A DNA stretch of 64,000 nt, taken from Rathayibacter oskolensis. Its GTDB lineage: Bacteria; Actinomycetota; Actinomycetes; Actinomycetales; Microbacteriaceae. The DNA is taken from the NCBI RefSeq assembly GCF_900177245.1, contig NZ_FXBM01000001.1:1860001-1924000 (forward strand). Reading direction: 5' to 3'. The notes beneath the pieces are model-generated. The model searched no databases. It was not told the origin of the DNA and was given only the letters and a program-made list of their open reading frames with translations. Position 1 is the stretch's first letter; every line of letters starts with the position of its first letter. The translations under genes were made by a program, and so were the position numbers. Positions 26,816 to 35,745 of this stretch are shown piece after piece.

Positions 26816-28678
26816 TCAGTAGTCGTACGAGTCGCAGGCCTGACCGTTCTCGGGAGTTCCGTCCAGCCGGGCGAAGTCGCCGTACCACTGCCCCCAGTAG
26901 AGGAAGTAGTTCTGCGCTTCCGCCTGGCTATCGAAATCGGGGCAGTCAACATCAGCGGGCCGAGCAGGCGCTGGTCCGGGACCCGGCTGCGGCGCCGGCG
27001 CCGGCTGATTGCTCTGCCACAGCGGTCGACCCGAAACGGAGTAGATCACCAGGTTGCCGTCGTTCTGCATGACCATGCGGGCGCCTCCGTTGCCGCTGGT
27101 GCCCGACTGCCACCTGACCTGATTGCTAGCGGAGTAGATCACCGCATTGCCGTCGGTCTGCATCACCAGGCGGTTGCCGCCACCCGAGGTGCCGGCGCTC
27201 CAGCGTGCCGATCCGCCGCTGTAGACGACGAAGTTCCCGTCGGTCTGCATCGCCGCCTCGCTGCCGCCGTCGGTCGAGCGGAGGCTGCGACCCGAGCCGA
27301 GTTCGTTGCCCGAGAACAGCGTGTCCTCGATGGCGGGAGCAGGCGGTGCCGGCGGCGTGTAGCTCGACCAGAGTGCGCGACCCGAGGCCGAGTAGATCAC
27401 CAGGTTGCCGTCGTTCTGCATGACCATGCGGGCGCCGCCGTTGCCGCCGGTCCCCGACTGCCACAGCGCACGACCGCCCGAGGAGTAGACCACCGCGTTG
27501 CCGTCGGTCTGCATCGCGAGGCGGTTGCCTCCGCCCGAGGTGCCGGCGCTCCAGCGCACGGAGTTCCCGCTGTAGACGACGAAGTTGCCGTCGCCCTGCA
27601 TCACCGCGCGCGAACCGCCGTCGCTCGAGAGCAGCTGCTGGCCCGAGCGGAGCTCACCGCCTCCCGAGAGCACGTCGCGCAGGACAGGCGCCGGGGGCGT
27701 GTAGCTCGACCACAGCGCGCGACCCGAGGCGGAGTAGATCACCAGATTGCCGTCGTTCTGCACGACCATCCGCGCGCCCGGGTTTCCGGAGGTGCCCGAC
27801 TGCCAGCGGACGCCGCCGCCCGAGGAGTAGACGACCGCGTTGCCGTCGGTCTGCATCGCGAGGCGGTTGTCGGCTCCGGAGGTCCCGGCGCTCCAGCGGA
27901 CGGAGTCGCCGCGGTAGACCACGAAGTTCCCGTCGGACTGCATGACGGCGCGCGAGTCTCCGTCGGTCGAGAGGATCTGCTGAGCGGAGCGCAGCTCGGA
28001 TCCCCCGCGCAGAGTGTCTCCGCTGACCACCGGAGGGGTCGAGTTCGACGACGCCCAGGCGGCGGTGCCGTTGCTGCGGTAGATCACCAGGTTGCCGTCG
28101 TTCTGCATGACCAGGTAGGCGCCGGGGTTGCCGCCCGTCCCCGAGCTCCACACCGGACGGCTCGTGGGCGTGTAGATCACCAGGTTGCCGTCGCTCTGCA
28201 TGACGATGCGCGAACCGCCCGAGCCCGCGGTGCCGGTGCTCCACCGCGCGTTGAGGGTGTCGTCGTAGACGACGGCGTTCCCGTCGGACTGCAGGGTGAA
28301 GCGGAAGAAGCGGTTGGTCGACGTGATGCTCTGGTTCGGGGTGAGCGACTGACCGGCGGTGAGGCGGTCGCTCCGCACGGCCGGCGGAGGCGTGGGCGTC
28401 CGGGTCGGCGTCGGGGTGGCCGTCGGGGTCGGAGTCGGGGTGGGAGTCGGCGTCGGCGTCGGAGTCGGGGTGGCCGTCGGCTCGGCGGTCGGCGTCGCGG
28501 TCGCCGTCGGCTCGGCGGTCGGTGTCGCCGTCGCCGTCGGGGTAGGCTCTGGGCTCTCGGTCGGGGCGACGACGGACGGCAGAGCCGAGGCGCTCGGAGC
28601 GAGGGCCGCCGCACCTCCCGTCGCGAGGAGACAGGCCAGAGTGAGCGCCGCGAGGCGGCGGTGGTGGAGCTGTGGCAC
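26816..28678 (-). CDS. Secreted multi-domain bulb-lectin protein with Thr-Pro linker
   Basis: A 620-residue exported protein. A signal peptide (about residues 1-35) is followed by a Thr-Pro/Ala-Thr linker of roughly 60 residues (PTPTPTPTP). Four bulb-lectin units follow, with twelve QxDxNxVxY motifs in groups of three (FVVY, AVVY, LVIY types). The C-terminus (DCPDFDSQAEAQNYFLYW ... LDGTPENGQACDSY) resembles an excalibur-like calcium-binding module. I chose the GTG at 28678, preceded by AAAGGG at a good distance; a GTG at 28693 is possible. It should bind mannose-type glycans at or beyond the cell wall. Internal units are similar at DNA level. Confidence 0.9.
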   Translation of the reverse strand: MPQLHHRRLAALTLACLLATGGAAALAPSASALPSVVAPTESPEPTPTATATPTAEPTATATPTAEPTATPTPTPTPTPTPTPTPTATPTPTRTPTPPPAVRSDRLTAGQSLTPNQSITSTNRFFRFTLQSDGNAVVYDDTLNARWSTGTAGSGGSRIVMQSDGNLVIYTPTSRPVWSSGTGGNPGAYLVMQNDGNLVIYRSNGTAAWASSNSTPPVVSGDTLRGGSELRSAQQILSTDGDSRAVMQSDGNFVVYRGDSVRWSAGTSGADNRLAMQTDGNAVVYSSGGGVRWQSGTSGNPGARMVVQNDGNLVIYSASGRALWSSYTPPAPVLRDVLSGGGELRSGQQLLSSDGGSRAVMQGDGNFVVYSGNSVRWSAGTSGGGNRLAMQTDGNAVVYSSGGRALWQSGTGGNGGARMVMQNDGNLVIYSASGRALWSSYTPPAPPAPAIEDTLFSGNELGSGRSLRSTDGGSEAAMQTDGNFVVYSGGSARWSAGTSGGGNRLVMQTDGNAVIYSASNQVRWQSGTSGNGGARMVMQNDGNLVIYSVSGRPLWQSNQPAPAPQPGPGPAPARPADVDCPDFDSQAEAQNYFLYWGQWYGDFARLDGTPENGQACDSYDY

Positions 28679-28782
28679 GGGGGGCCCTTTCACGGTGCAG
28701 GTGGGGGCGATCGCCGCTCGTCATCGGGCGGCATGCGGAGCCTGGCACGCGCTCGTCGCGACGGTCCATCCCTCCTGAGTAG

Positions 28783-30354
<1,572 letters not shown>

Positions 30355-30369
30355 CACCCTGCACGCCGA

Positions 30370-30417
30370 AAGCCCCCGTGCACGCCGCTCCTCGGAGTCT
30401 GGCGTGCACGGGGGCTT
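30370..30417 (+). terminator. Strong terminator of argG
   Basis: AAGCCCCCGTGCACGCC pairs with GGCGTGCACGGGGGCTT over 17 perfect base pairs with a 14-nt loop, 15 nt after the argG stop. The same GTGCACG core recurs at 30423-30429. Confidence 0.85.
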
Positions 30418-30443
30418 CTGTCGTGCACGCGCGGGTCGATCCG

Positions 30444-30480
30444 CACCTCCGGCTCGCAGAGACACGTTCGGCTCGCAGGA
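30444..30480. repeat. Dispersed 37-bp intergenic repeat, copy A
   Basis: This stretch (beginning CACCTCCGGCTCGCAGAGAC) matches 53715-53751 at 34 of 37 positions. Both copies lie between genes just after a plus-strand coding region. Confidence 0.8.
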
Positions 30481-30528
30481 GTCGCCGGACTGAGCGAGCC
30501 GATCGCGGTTCCGCGCGCCGGAGGTGGG

Positions 30529-31119
30529 TCAGGAGTCGCGCGACTCGCGCAGCAGGGCCAGCGCCGCGTCGACCGTCGCCACCGACTGCGCGGAGTCGAC
30601 GCGCGCCAGCACCAGCGCCGCGACCAGCAGCGACACCAGCACGTCGGCCTGCTGCGCCCGCCAGTCGGAGTCGGCGCTCGGCCAGCGCGAGGCGACCCCC
30701 GCGCGCATCGCGGCCAGCAGCTCGGCGCGGTAGTCGGCGATGACCTCGCGCACCGCGTCGTCGCGCGCGATCGGCGCGCCGGCCGCGTTCAGCAGGAGGC
30801 AGCCGCTCCGCGCCGAGATCGAGGCCCGGTCGGCGAGTGCGCCGCGCAGCCCCGTGAAGTAGTCCTCGAGCGCTCCGGAGGCGACCTCTCCCGTCACGAG
30901 CGGCGCCAGCCGAGGCCGCACCACCTCGTCGAGGTAGCTCTGCACCGCAGCGTCGAACAGCCCGCGCTTGCTGCCGAACGCGTGGTAGAGACTCGAGCGG
31001 CCGACGCCGGTGGCGATCTCGAGCTCGGGGAGGGACGCCTCCTCGAAGCCGCGCTCCCAGAAGACGGCGCGCGCGGCCCGGACGACCGCACCGGTCTCGA
31101 AGCCCTGCAGCCGACCCAT
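30529..31119 (-). CDS. TetR-family regulator
   Basis: A 196-residue regulator. The N-terminal HTH (about 10-55) reads AARAVFWERGFEEASLPELE and VGRSSLYHAFGSKRGLFDAA, typical of the AcrR/YcdC-like group. The ATG at 31119 has GAGGAGGCGCG upstream. It is divergent from the DUF1304/oxidoreductase pair 72 nt away, and the gap holds nested inverted repeats, so it probably represses that pair. Confidence 0.92.
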   Translation of the reverse strand: MGRLQGFETGAVVRAARAVFWERGFEEASLPELEIATGVGRSSLYHAFGSKRGLFDAAVQSYLDEVVRPRLAPLVTGEVASGALEDYFTGLRGALADRASISARSGCLLLNAAGAPIARDDAVREVIADYRAELLAAMRAGVASRWPSADSDWRAQQADVLVSLLVAALVLARVDSAQSVATVDAALALLRESRDS

Positions 31120-31132
31120 CGCGCCTCCTCGG

Positions 31133-31178
31133 TTGTGTAACGCTCGATCCAGTATGTTCTGGACCGACCATTACACAA
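31133..31178. promoter_or_regulatory. TetR operator region with nested inverted repeats
   Basis: TTGTGTAA (31133-31140) and TTACACAA (31171-31178) are exact inverted copies. Inside them TCCAG (31148) and CTGGA (31159) form a second dyad. The region separates the divergent TetR and DUF1304 genes. Confidence 0.6.
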
Positions 31179-31191
31179 TCAGGAGGCTCCC

Positions 31192-31581
31192 GTGATCGTC
31201 ATCGGACTCGTGCTCGCGGTTCTCGCCGCCCTGCTGCACGTCTACATCTTCGTTCTCGAGTCGCTCCTCTGGACCACTCCGCGCGCCCGCTCGACCTTCG
31301 GCACGACGCCGAGCGAGGCCGAGATCACGAAGCAGCTCGCGTTCAACCAGGGCTTCTACAACCTGTTCCTCGCGATCGTGACGATCGTCGGAGTCGTGGC
31401 GCTCGCCTCCGGGGGGACGGCGGTCGGCGCCGCCCTGGTCTTCACCGGCACCGGCTCGATGGTCGCCGCCGGGCTGGTCCTGCTGCTCTCCTCGCCCGCG
31501 AAGCGGCGCGCAGCCCTGACCCAGATGACGCCGGGTCTGCTCGCGGTCCTCGCCCTCGCGATCGGCCTCCTCGCCTCCTGA
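31192..31581 (+). CDS. DUF1304 integral membrane protein
   Basis: A 129-residue protein with four predicted membrane helices and almost no loops. The AALLHVYIFVLESLLWTTP start and LAFNQGFYNLFLA are the DUF1304 signature. The family is often paired with TetR regulators and oxidoreductases; function is unknown. GTG start at 31192 preceded by AGGAGG. The NADP oxidoreductase gene follows after 26 nt, so the two form an operon. Confidence 0.9.
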   Translation: MIVIGLVLAVLAALLHVYIFVLESLLWTTPRARSTFGTTPSEAEITKQLAFNQGFYNLFLAIVTIVGVVALASGGTAVGAALVFTGTGSMVAAGLVLLLSSPAKRRAALTQMTPGLLAVLALAIGLLAS

Positions 31582-31607
31582 ACCGCCGCTCCATCCCGAA
31601 AGGTCTC

Positions 31608-32612
31608 ATGATCACCAGCACTCAGATCCAGCTCGTCCGCCGCCCCGACGGCTGGCCCGTCCACGACGACTTCCGCACCGTCGAAGTCCCGTACGACGAG
31701 CCGGCCGACGGAGAGGTCCGCGTCGAGAACGCGTTCCTCTCGGTCGACCCCTACATGCGCGGGCGCATGAACGACGTGAAGAGCTACACCCCGCCCTACG
31801 CTCTCGGCGAGACCATGACCGGCGGAGCGATCGGCCGGGTCACCGCCTCCGCCGACCCCGCCGTGCCCGTCGGCAGCGTCGTGCTGCACCAGCGCGGCTG
31901 GCGCGACATCGCCCAGGGACCGGCCTCGCAGTTCCGGGTCGTCGACGAGATCCCCGGAGCGCCGCTCTCGCTCCGGCTGGGCGTCCTCGGCATGACCGGG
32001 CTCACCGCCTACGTCGGGCTCACCGCGATCGCGGGCATGAAGGAGGGCGACACCGTCTTCGTCTCGGGCGCCGCAGGAGCGGTCGGCTCGGCCGCCGGGC
32101 AGATCGCGCGCCTGCTGGGGGCCTCCCGCGTGATCGGATCCGCTGGCTCAGCCGAGAAGGTCGCACTGCTCACCGGCACGTACGGCTATGACACCGCGTT
32201 CGACTACCACGCGGCTCCCGTGCGCGAGCAGCTCGCGGCGGCGGCGCCCGACGGCATCGACGTCTACTTCGACAACGTCGGAGGCGACCACCTCGAGGCC
32301 GCGCTCGATGCGTTCCGCGACGGCGGGCGTGCCGCGCTCTGCGGCGCCATCGCCGGCTACAACAGCACCGAGAGCGTGCCCGGCCCCGACAACATGGCGA
32401 ACATCATCACGCGCGGGCTCACCCTCCGCGGCTTCACGCTGAGCGGCTACCTGGATCACGCGGCAGAGTTCAACCGCCACATGGCGGGCTGGTTCGCCGA
32501 GGGCCGGATCGCCTACGACGAGACGGTGGTGGACGGCATCGAGAACGCCGTCGACGCGTTCCTCTCGATGATGCGCGGCGCCAACACCGGCAAGATGGTC
32601 GTCCGCCTGTAG
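31608..32612 (+). CDS. NADP-dependent oxidoreductase, MDR / leukotriene B4 12-hydroxydehydrogenase type
   Basis: A 334-residue medium-chain reductase that saturates activated double bonds (enones, enals) with NADPH. The domain start VDPYMRGRMNDVKSYTPP and the cofactor motif VSGAAGAVGSAAGQIARLLGA are those of the CurA-like group, and VYFDNVGGDHLEAAL is conserved. There is no zinc-binding Cys set. With DUF1304 and TetR it may form a small response to reactive electrophiles. GAAAGG precedes the ATG at 31608. Confidence 0.93.
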   Translation: MITSTQIQLVRRPDGWPVHDDFRTVEVPYDEPADGEVRVENAFLSVDPYMRGRMNDVKSYTPPYALGETMTGGAIGRVTASADPAVPVGSVVLHQRGWRDIAQGPASQFRVVDEIPGAPLSLRLGVLGMTGLTAYVGLTAIAGMKEGDTVFVSGAAGAVGSAAGQIARLLGASRVIGSAGSAEKVALLTGTYGYDTAFDYHAAPVREQLAAAAPDGIDVYFDNVGGDHLEAALDAFRDGGRAALCGAIAGYNSTESVPGPDNMANIITRGLTLRGFTLSGYLDHAAEFNRHMAGWFAEGRIAYDETVVDGIENAVDAFLSMMRGANTGKMVVRL

Positions 32613-32622
32613 GGCGGACAGT

Positions 32623-32688
32623 GAGGCGTCCCCGGACGGTCGGGACGGCCGGCTGCACCGGGCTGTCTCAACGGTCCGGGGACGCCTC
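32623..32688. terminator. Terminator between convergent oxidoreductase and apnO-like genes
   Basis: GAGGCGTCCCCGGAC (32623-32637) and GTCCGGGGACGCCTC (32674-32688) are exact inverted copies of 15 bp, spaced by 36 nt that can itself fold. It lies between two convergent genes. Confidence 0.7.
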
Positions 32689-32700
32689 GCCGAGAAGGAC

Positions 32701-33588
32701 TCAGCGCTTGACGGCGTCGATCTTCAGCATCTTCGCGATGACCGAGTCGAGCTCGGAGTCGTCGAAGATCTTCTTCCAGTCGTCCTTGATGAGCGCCTCG
32801 CGGCCGTAGCCCATGGCGATGTGGCACGCCTCCGAGAAGGGGTTCGAGCCGCGCAGGCCGTTGGTCAGCGCGATCCAGGTGTGGCCGTAGAGCATCGCGC
32901 GCGCCGCCTCGTAGGGAACGCCGACGCCGTTGACCGTCTCGTCGAGCGCCTCCTTGAGGAACTCGCCGATCATGCAGGCGATGGTCTCGACGAGGGTCGG
33001 CTCGAGCACGGCGAGCTGCTTCACGGTCACCCAGTGCACGGCGATGACGGGCGCGTAGATCGTCGAGATGACGCCCTCGGCGATGGCCCGCACCTCGTCG
33101 TCGCCCTCCTCGAGGGCCGCGACGACCTCCTGCGGGGCCGCGATGCCGCCGAACGTGTCGGCCCATTCCTCGGGAGTGGTGCGCTCGAGGAACACCGAGG
33201 GGTGGCAGGGGTGCGCGACGGCGTAGTGGATGTCGTCGCGCTTCGCCAGCAGGCCCGCGTAGGCGGCCGCCGGGTCGAGCGTCAGGATGATCGCGCCCGA
33301 CTTCATCTGCGGGATGACGTCCTCCGAGACCGCGCCGAGCACGACGTCGGGGACGGCGAGGATGACGACGTCGGCAGCGGCGACCGCCTCCGGGGTCGAG
33401 GTGATCTCGCGGCCCGCCTCGCGGGTGCGCTCCTGGCCGGCCGGGGAGGCCTCGCTGTACAGCGCGGTGTAGTCGGACTTCTGCAGGTTGTTCGAGACCC
33501 GCATGCCCATCTTCCCCCCGGCGCCGATGACGGCGACGGTGAGCGAGTGGGCGGCGGTGCCCGGGGTGGTGACGGTGGTGTCGGTCAT
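32701..33588 (-). CDS. apnO: D-apionate oxidoisomerase-like (phosphogluconate dehydrogenase C-terminal family)
   Basis: A 295-residue NAD-dependent enzyme. The Rossmann motif is VAVIGAGGKMGMRVSNNL. The HPCHPSVFLERT stretch and the helical C-terminal domain (WVTVKQLAVLEPTLVETIA) match the PGDH C-terminal family that includes ApnO. ApnO oxidises D-apionate and isomerises it to 3-oxo-isoapionate. The assignment rests mainly on neighbours: an ApnL-like lactonase, an OiaC-like TIM barrel and LerK/LerI/DerI-like genes share the locus. AAGGAACCC lies before the ATG at 33588. It overlaps the preceding gene by 4 nt. Other acid-sugar dehydrogenases of this family remain possible. Confidence 0.75.
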   Translation of the reverse strand: MTDTTVTTPGTAAHSLTVAVIGAGGKMGMRVSNNLQKSDYTALYSEASPAGQERTREAGREITSTPEAVAAADVVILAVPDVVLGAVSEDVIPQMKSGAIILTLDPAAAYAGLLAKRDDIHYAVAHPCHPSVFLERTTPEEWADTFGGIAAPQEVVAALEEGDDEVRAIAEGVISTIYAPVIAVHWVTVKQLAVLEPTLVETIACMIGEFLKEALDETVNGVGVPYEAARAMLYGHTWIALTNGLRGSNPFSEACHIAMGYGREALIKDDWKKIFDDSELDSVIAKMLKIDAVKR

Positions 33589-34415
33589 GGGTTCCTTCTC
33601 CTCAGATGGTCGAGAGTGGTGGTGACCCACTCGGCTTCGAGCCGGGTGGTGACGAGTGCCTGCTCCGAGGCCGGGACGGAGTCCTGCCAGGGGAGCCAGA
33701 ACTCGATGATCTGGGTGATGCCGCGCGCCTCGGGCTCGAGCAGCGCGAGCATGCCGTCGTAGTCGAGCCGGCCGTCGCCGAGCGCGGTGCCGGTGTAGAC
33801 GAAGCCGACCCAGCCGGGGTTGCGGCTGAAGTCGAAGTCCTTCACGTGCCAGTTCGCGACGTAGGGGGCGCAGAGCGCGGTCACGTCGGCCGGCAGCTCG
33901 AGGTTCGCGACGGTGTTGGCGGGATCGAGGCAGATCCGGATCCGCGGGTGATCGAGGGTCGCGACCACGTCGACGAGATCCCCGGTGCTCACCTGCTCGT
34001 AGGTCTCGAGGGCGAGGGTCACCCCCGCCTCCTCGAGCTCCGGCCCGATCTCGCGGAGGCGGCGCAGCGTCTCGTCTCGGTCGGGCCGGTCCTCCCCCGA
34101 GGTCCACATGCTGCGCAGCAGCGTCACGTCGAGGGCCGCGGCCAGGTGGAGGTAGCGCCGGAGGTGCGCGGGGTCGGTGCCGCGCGTCCCGAGCTCGAGG
34201 GCGACGCCCTCCGCGGCGGCGAGCAGGCGCAGCGCCTCGAGTCGCTCCGCGTCGAACTCCTCGATGGCCGGGGTGTCGCACAGCTGCAGCAGCCCGACGC
34301 CGAGCGCCGCGGTCTCGCGCACCATGTCCTCGATGCCGAGCGGCTCGGGGACGCGGTCGGAGGAGCGCCAGAAGAAGGCGTAGCTGCTGAGTCCGATGCT
34401 GCTCCTGCCGCTCAC
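33585..34415 (-). CDS. oiaC: TIM-barrel protein, probable 3-oxo-isoapionate decarboxylase
   Basis: A 276-residue xylose-isomerase-like TIM barrel. Metal and acid residues can be seen in ALETYEQVST, ICLDPANTVANLE, NWHVKDFDFSRN and IIEFWLPWQ. The family includes hydroxypyruvate isomerases, epimerases and OiaC, which turns 3-oxo-isoapionate into L-erythrulose. Its position between an ApnO-like and a LerI-like gene makes OiaC the best reading. The GTG at 34415 overlaps the upstream stop by 4 nt (GTGA), and the 3' end overlaps apnO by 4 nt. Without the context it would be called only a sugar phosphate isomerase/epimerase. Confidence 0.7.
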   Translation of the reverse strand: MSGRSSIGLSSYAFFWRSSDRVPEPLGIEDMVRETAALGVGLLQLCDTPAIEEFDAERLEALRLLAAAEGVALELGTRGTDPAHLRRYLHLAAALDVTLLRSMWTSGEDRPDRDETLRRLREIGPELEEAGVTLALETYEQVSTGDLVDVVATLDHPRIRICLDPANTVANLELPADVTALCAPYVANWHVKDFDFSRNPGWVGFVYTGTALGDGRLDYDGMLALLEPEARGITQIIEFWLPWQDSVPASEQALVTTRLEAEWVTTTLDHLRRRNP

Positions 34416-35212
34416 GGCCTGGCCTCCGCGAGCGCGAGCGCCTCGTCGAGGATCGTGCGCACCGCCTCCGGATCGTGCGCGAAGCGGCCGAGGAAGAGCC
34501 CGGGCACGCGGCCCTCGAGCGCGGTCAGCAGGCCCGGCCCGGCGCTTCCTCCGTAGATCACGCGACTGCCCGCTCGGCCGGGGAGCGCCGTGAGCGCCAC
34601 CTCGAGGGCGGTGACGACTCCGGCGATGAACGCGGGCTCGGCGGGCTCGGGCGCTCCGATCGCCCACACCGGCTCGTACGCCGCGAGGATCGGCCCGAGG
34701 GCTCCCGCGTCGTCGGCCGCCTCGAGTGCGGCGGAGATCTGCGCGAGCACCAGCTCGACGGCGTCCTCGACGCTGCCGCGCTCGGTCTCGCCGACGCAGA
34801 GCAGCGGCACGAGGTCGTTGCGGAACGCGGCGGCGACCTTCAGCCGGATGCGCTCCTCGTCGTCGCCGAACAGCGCTCGGCGCTCGGCGTGGCCGATCTC
34901 GACCAGACGGCAGCCGACCTCTCGCAGCTCGGCGCCGCTGACCTCGCCGGTGAACGCTCCCGCGTCCTCCCAGAACAGGTCCTGCGCGCCGACGGCGATG
35001 CCCGCCTCGGCCGCCAGCGTGCCGACGGGCACGAGGGAGGGGAAGGTCGGCACGACGAACAGCTCGACGGCGCCGGAGGTGATCGCCGGATGCGTCCGCG
35101 CCAGCTCCGAGACGCTGGTCGCCCAGTCGAGGGTGCGCGCGTGACCGAAGTACATCTTCAGGCTCACGCCGATCGTGAACGCCGGCGCCGGTCCGGCCGG
35201 AGTGGTCAGCAC
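34412..35212 (-). CDS. lerI: Triosephosphate isomerase-family enzyme, probable L-erythrulose-1-phosphate isomerase
   Basis: A 266-residue TIM homologue with all catalytic residues: Lys in [13 protein letters not shown], His in [16 protein letters not shown], Glu in AYEPVWAIG, and the phosphate loop [10 protein letters not shown]. In housekeeping TpiA the Lys lies in GNWKMN; the SLKMYF form is that of the EryH/LerI subgroup, which isomerises C4 ketose phosphates. LerI converts L-erythrulose 1-phosphate to D-erythrulose 4-phosphate. The likely start is the GTG at 35212, overlapping the end of the RpiB-type gene by 7 nt. Confidence 0.82.
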   Translation of the reverse strand: MLTTPAGPAPAFTIGVSLKMYFGHARTLDWATSVSELARTHPAITSGAVELFVVPTFPSLVPVGTLAAEAGIAVGAQDLFWEDAGAFTGEVSGAELREVGCRLVEIGHAERRALFGDDEERIRLKVAAAFRNDLVPLLCVGETERGSVEDAVELVLAQISAALEAADDAGALGPILAAYEPVWAIGAPEPAEPAFIAGVVTALEVALTALPGRAGSRVIYGGSAGPGLLTALEGRVPGLFLGRFAHDPEAVRTILDEALALAEARP

Positions 35213-35703
35213 GAGCTCGGCGAGGCTGCCGAATCGGCCGGGTGCCCGGCCTCGTAGGCCTCGATGACCCGCACCTTCTCGGCGGAGGCGGAGGAGGTGT
35301 CGAACTCGTACCCCAGCCACTCCTTCGCGAGACGGCGGGCCAGCTCGATGCCCACCACGCGCTGGCCCATGCAGAGCACCTGCGCGTCGTTCGAGAGGAT
35401 CGAGCGCTCGACCGAGAACGAGTCGTGCGCCGTGACGGCGCGGATGCCCGCGACCTTGTTCGCGGCGATCGCGACTCCGAGTCCCGTGCCGCAGATCAGG
35501 ATCGCGCGGTCGGCGTCGCCGCGCGCCACCATCTCGGCGGCCGCGATGGCGACGCTCGGGTAGGGCGTGTGCGACTCGGCGTCGACTCCGACGTCGACGA
35601 GGCTCGCGACGCGCGGGTCCTTCTCGAGGTCGGCCTTGATGATCTGCTTGTAGTCGAAGCCGGCGTCGTCGGAGCCGACGACCAGACGGAACGGTGCGCT
35701 CAT
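35206..35703 (-). CDS. derI: RpiB-family isomerase, probable D-erythrulose-4-phosphate isomerase
   Basis: A 165-residue RpiB/LacAB fold enzyme. The start [19 protein letters not shown] and the loop [17 protein letters not shown], with the catalytic Cys, are clear. [26 protein letters not shown] fits the EryI/DerI subgroup. DerI turns D-erythrulose 4-phosphate into D-erythrose 4-phosphate, an intermediate of the pentose phosphate pathway. A true ribose-5-phosphate isomerase is the alternative, but the flanking LerK and LerI genes favour a C4 substrate. GGAGAACATCC precedes the ATG at 35703. Confidence 0.82.
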   Translation of the reverse strand: MSAPFRLVVGSDDAGFDYKQIIKADLEKDPRVASLVDVGVDAESHTPYPSVAIAAAEMVARGDADRAILICGTGLGVAIAANKVAGIRAVTAHDSFSVERSILSNDAQVLCMGQRVVGIELARRLAKEWLGYEFDTSSASAEKVRVIEAYEAGHPADSAASPSSC

Positions 35704-35745
35704 GGATGTTCTCCTCGTGCTCGTGGAATAGGGGCGGTGTCGACG

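Noticed and set aside
28360-28560. Independent plus-strand frame of Gly-Val repeats (GVGVGVGV)
   Set aside because: It is the antisense of the Thr-Pro linker of the second lectin.
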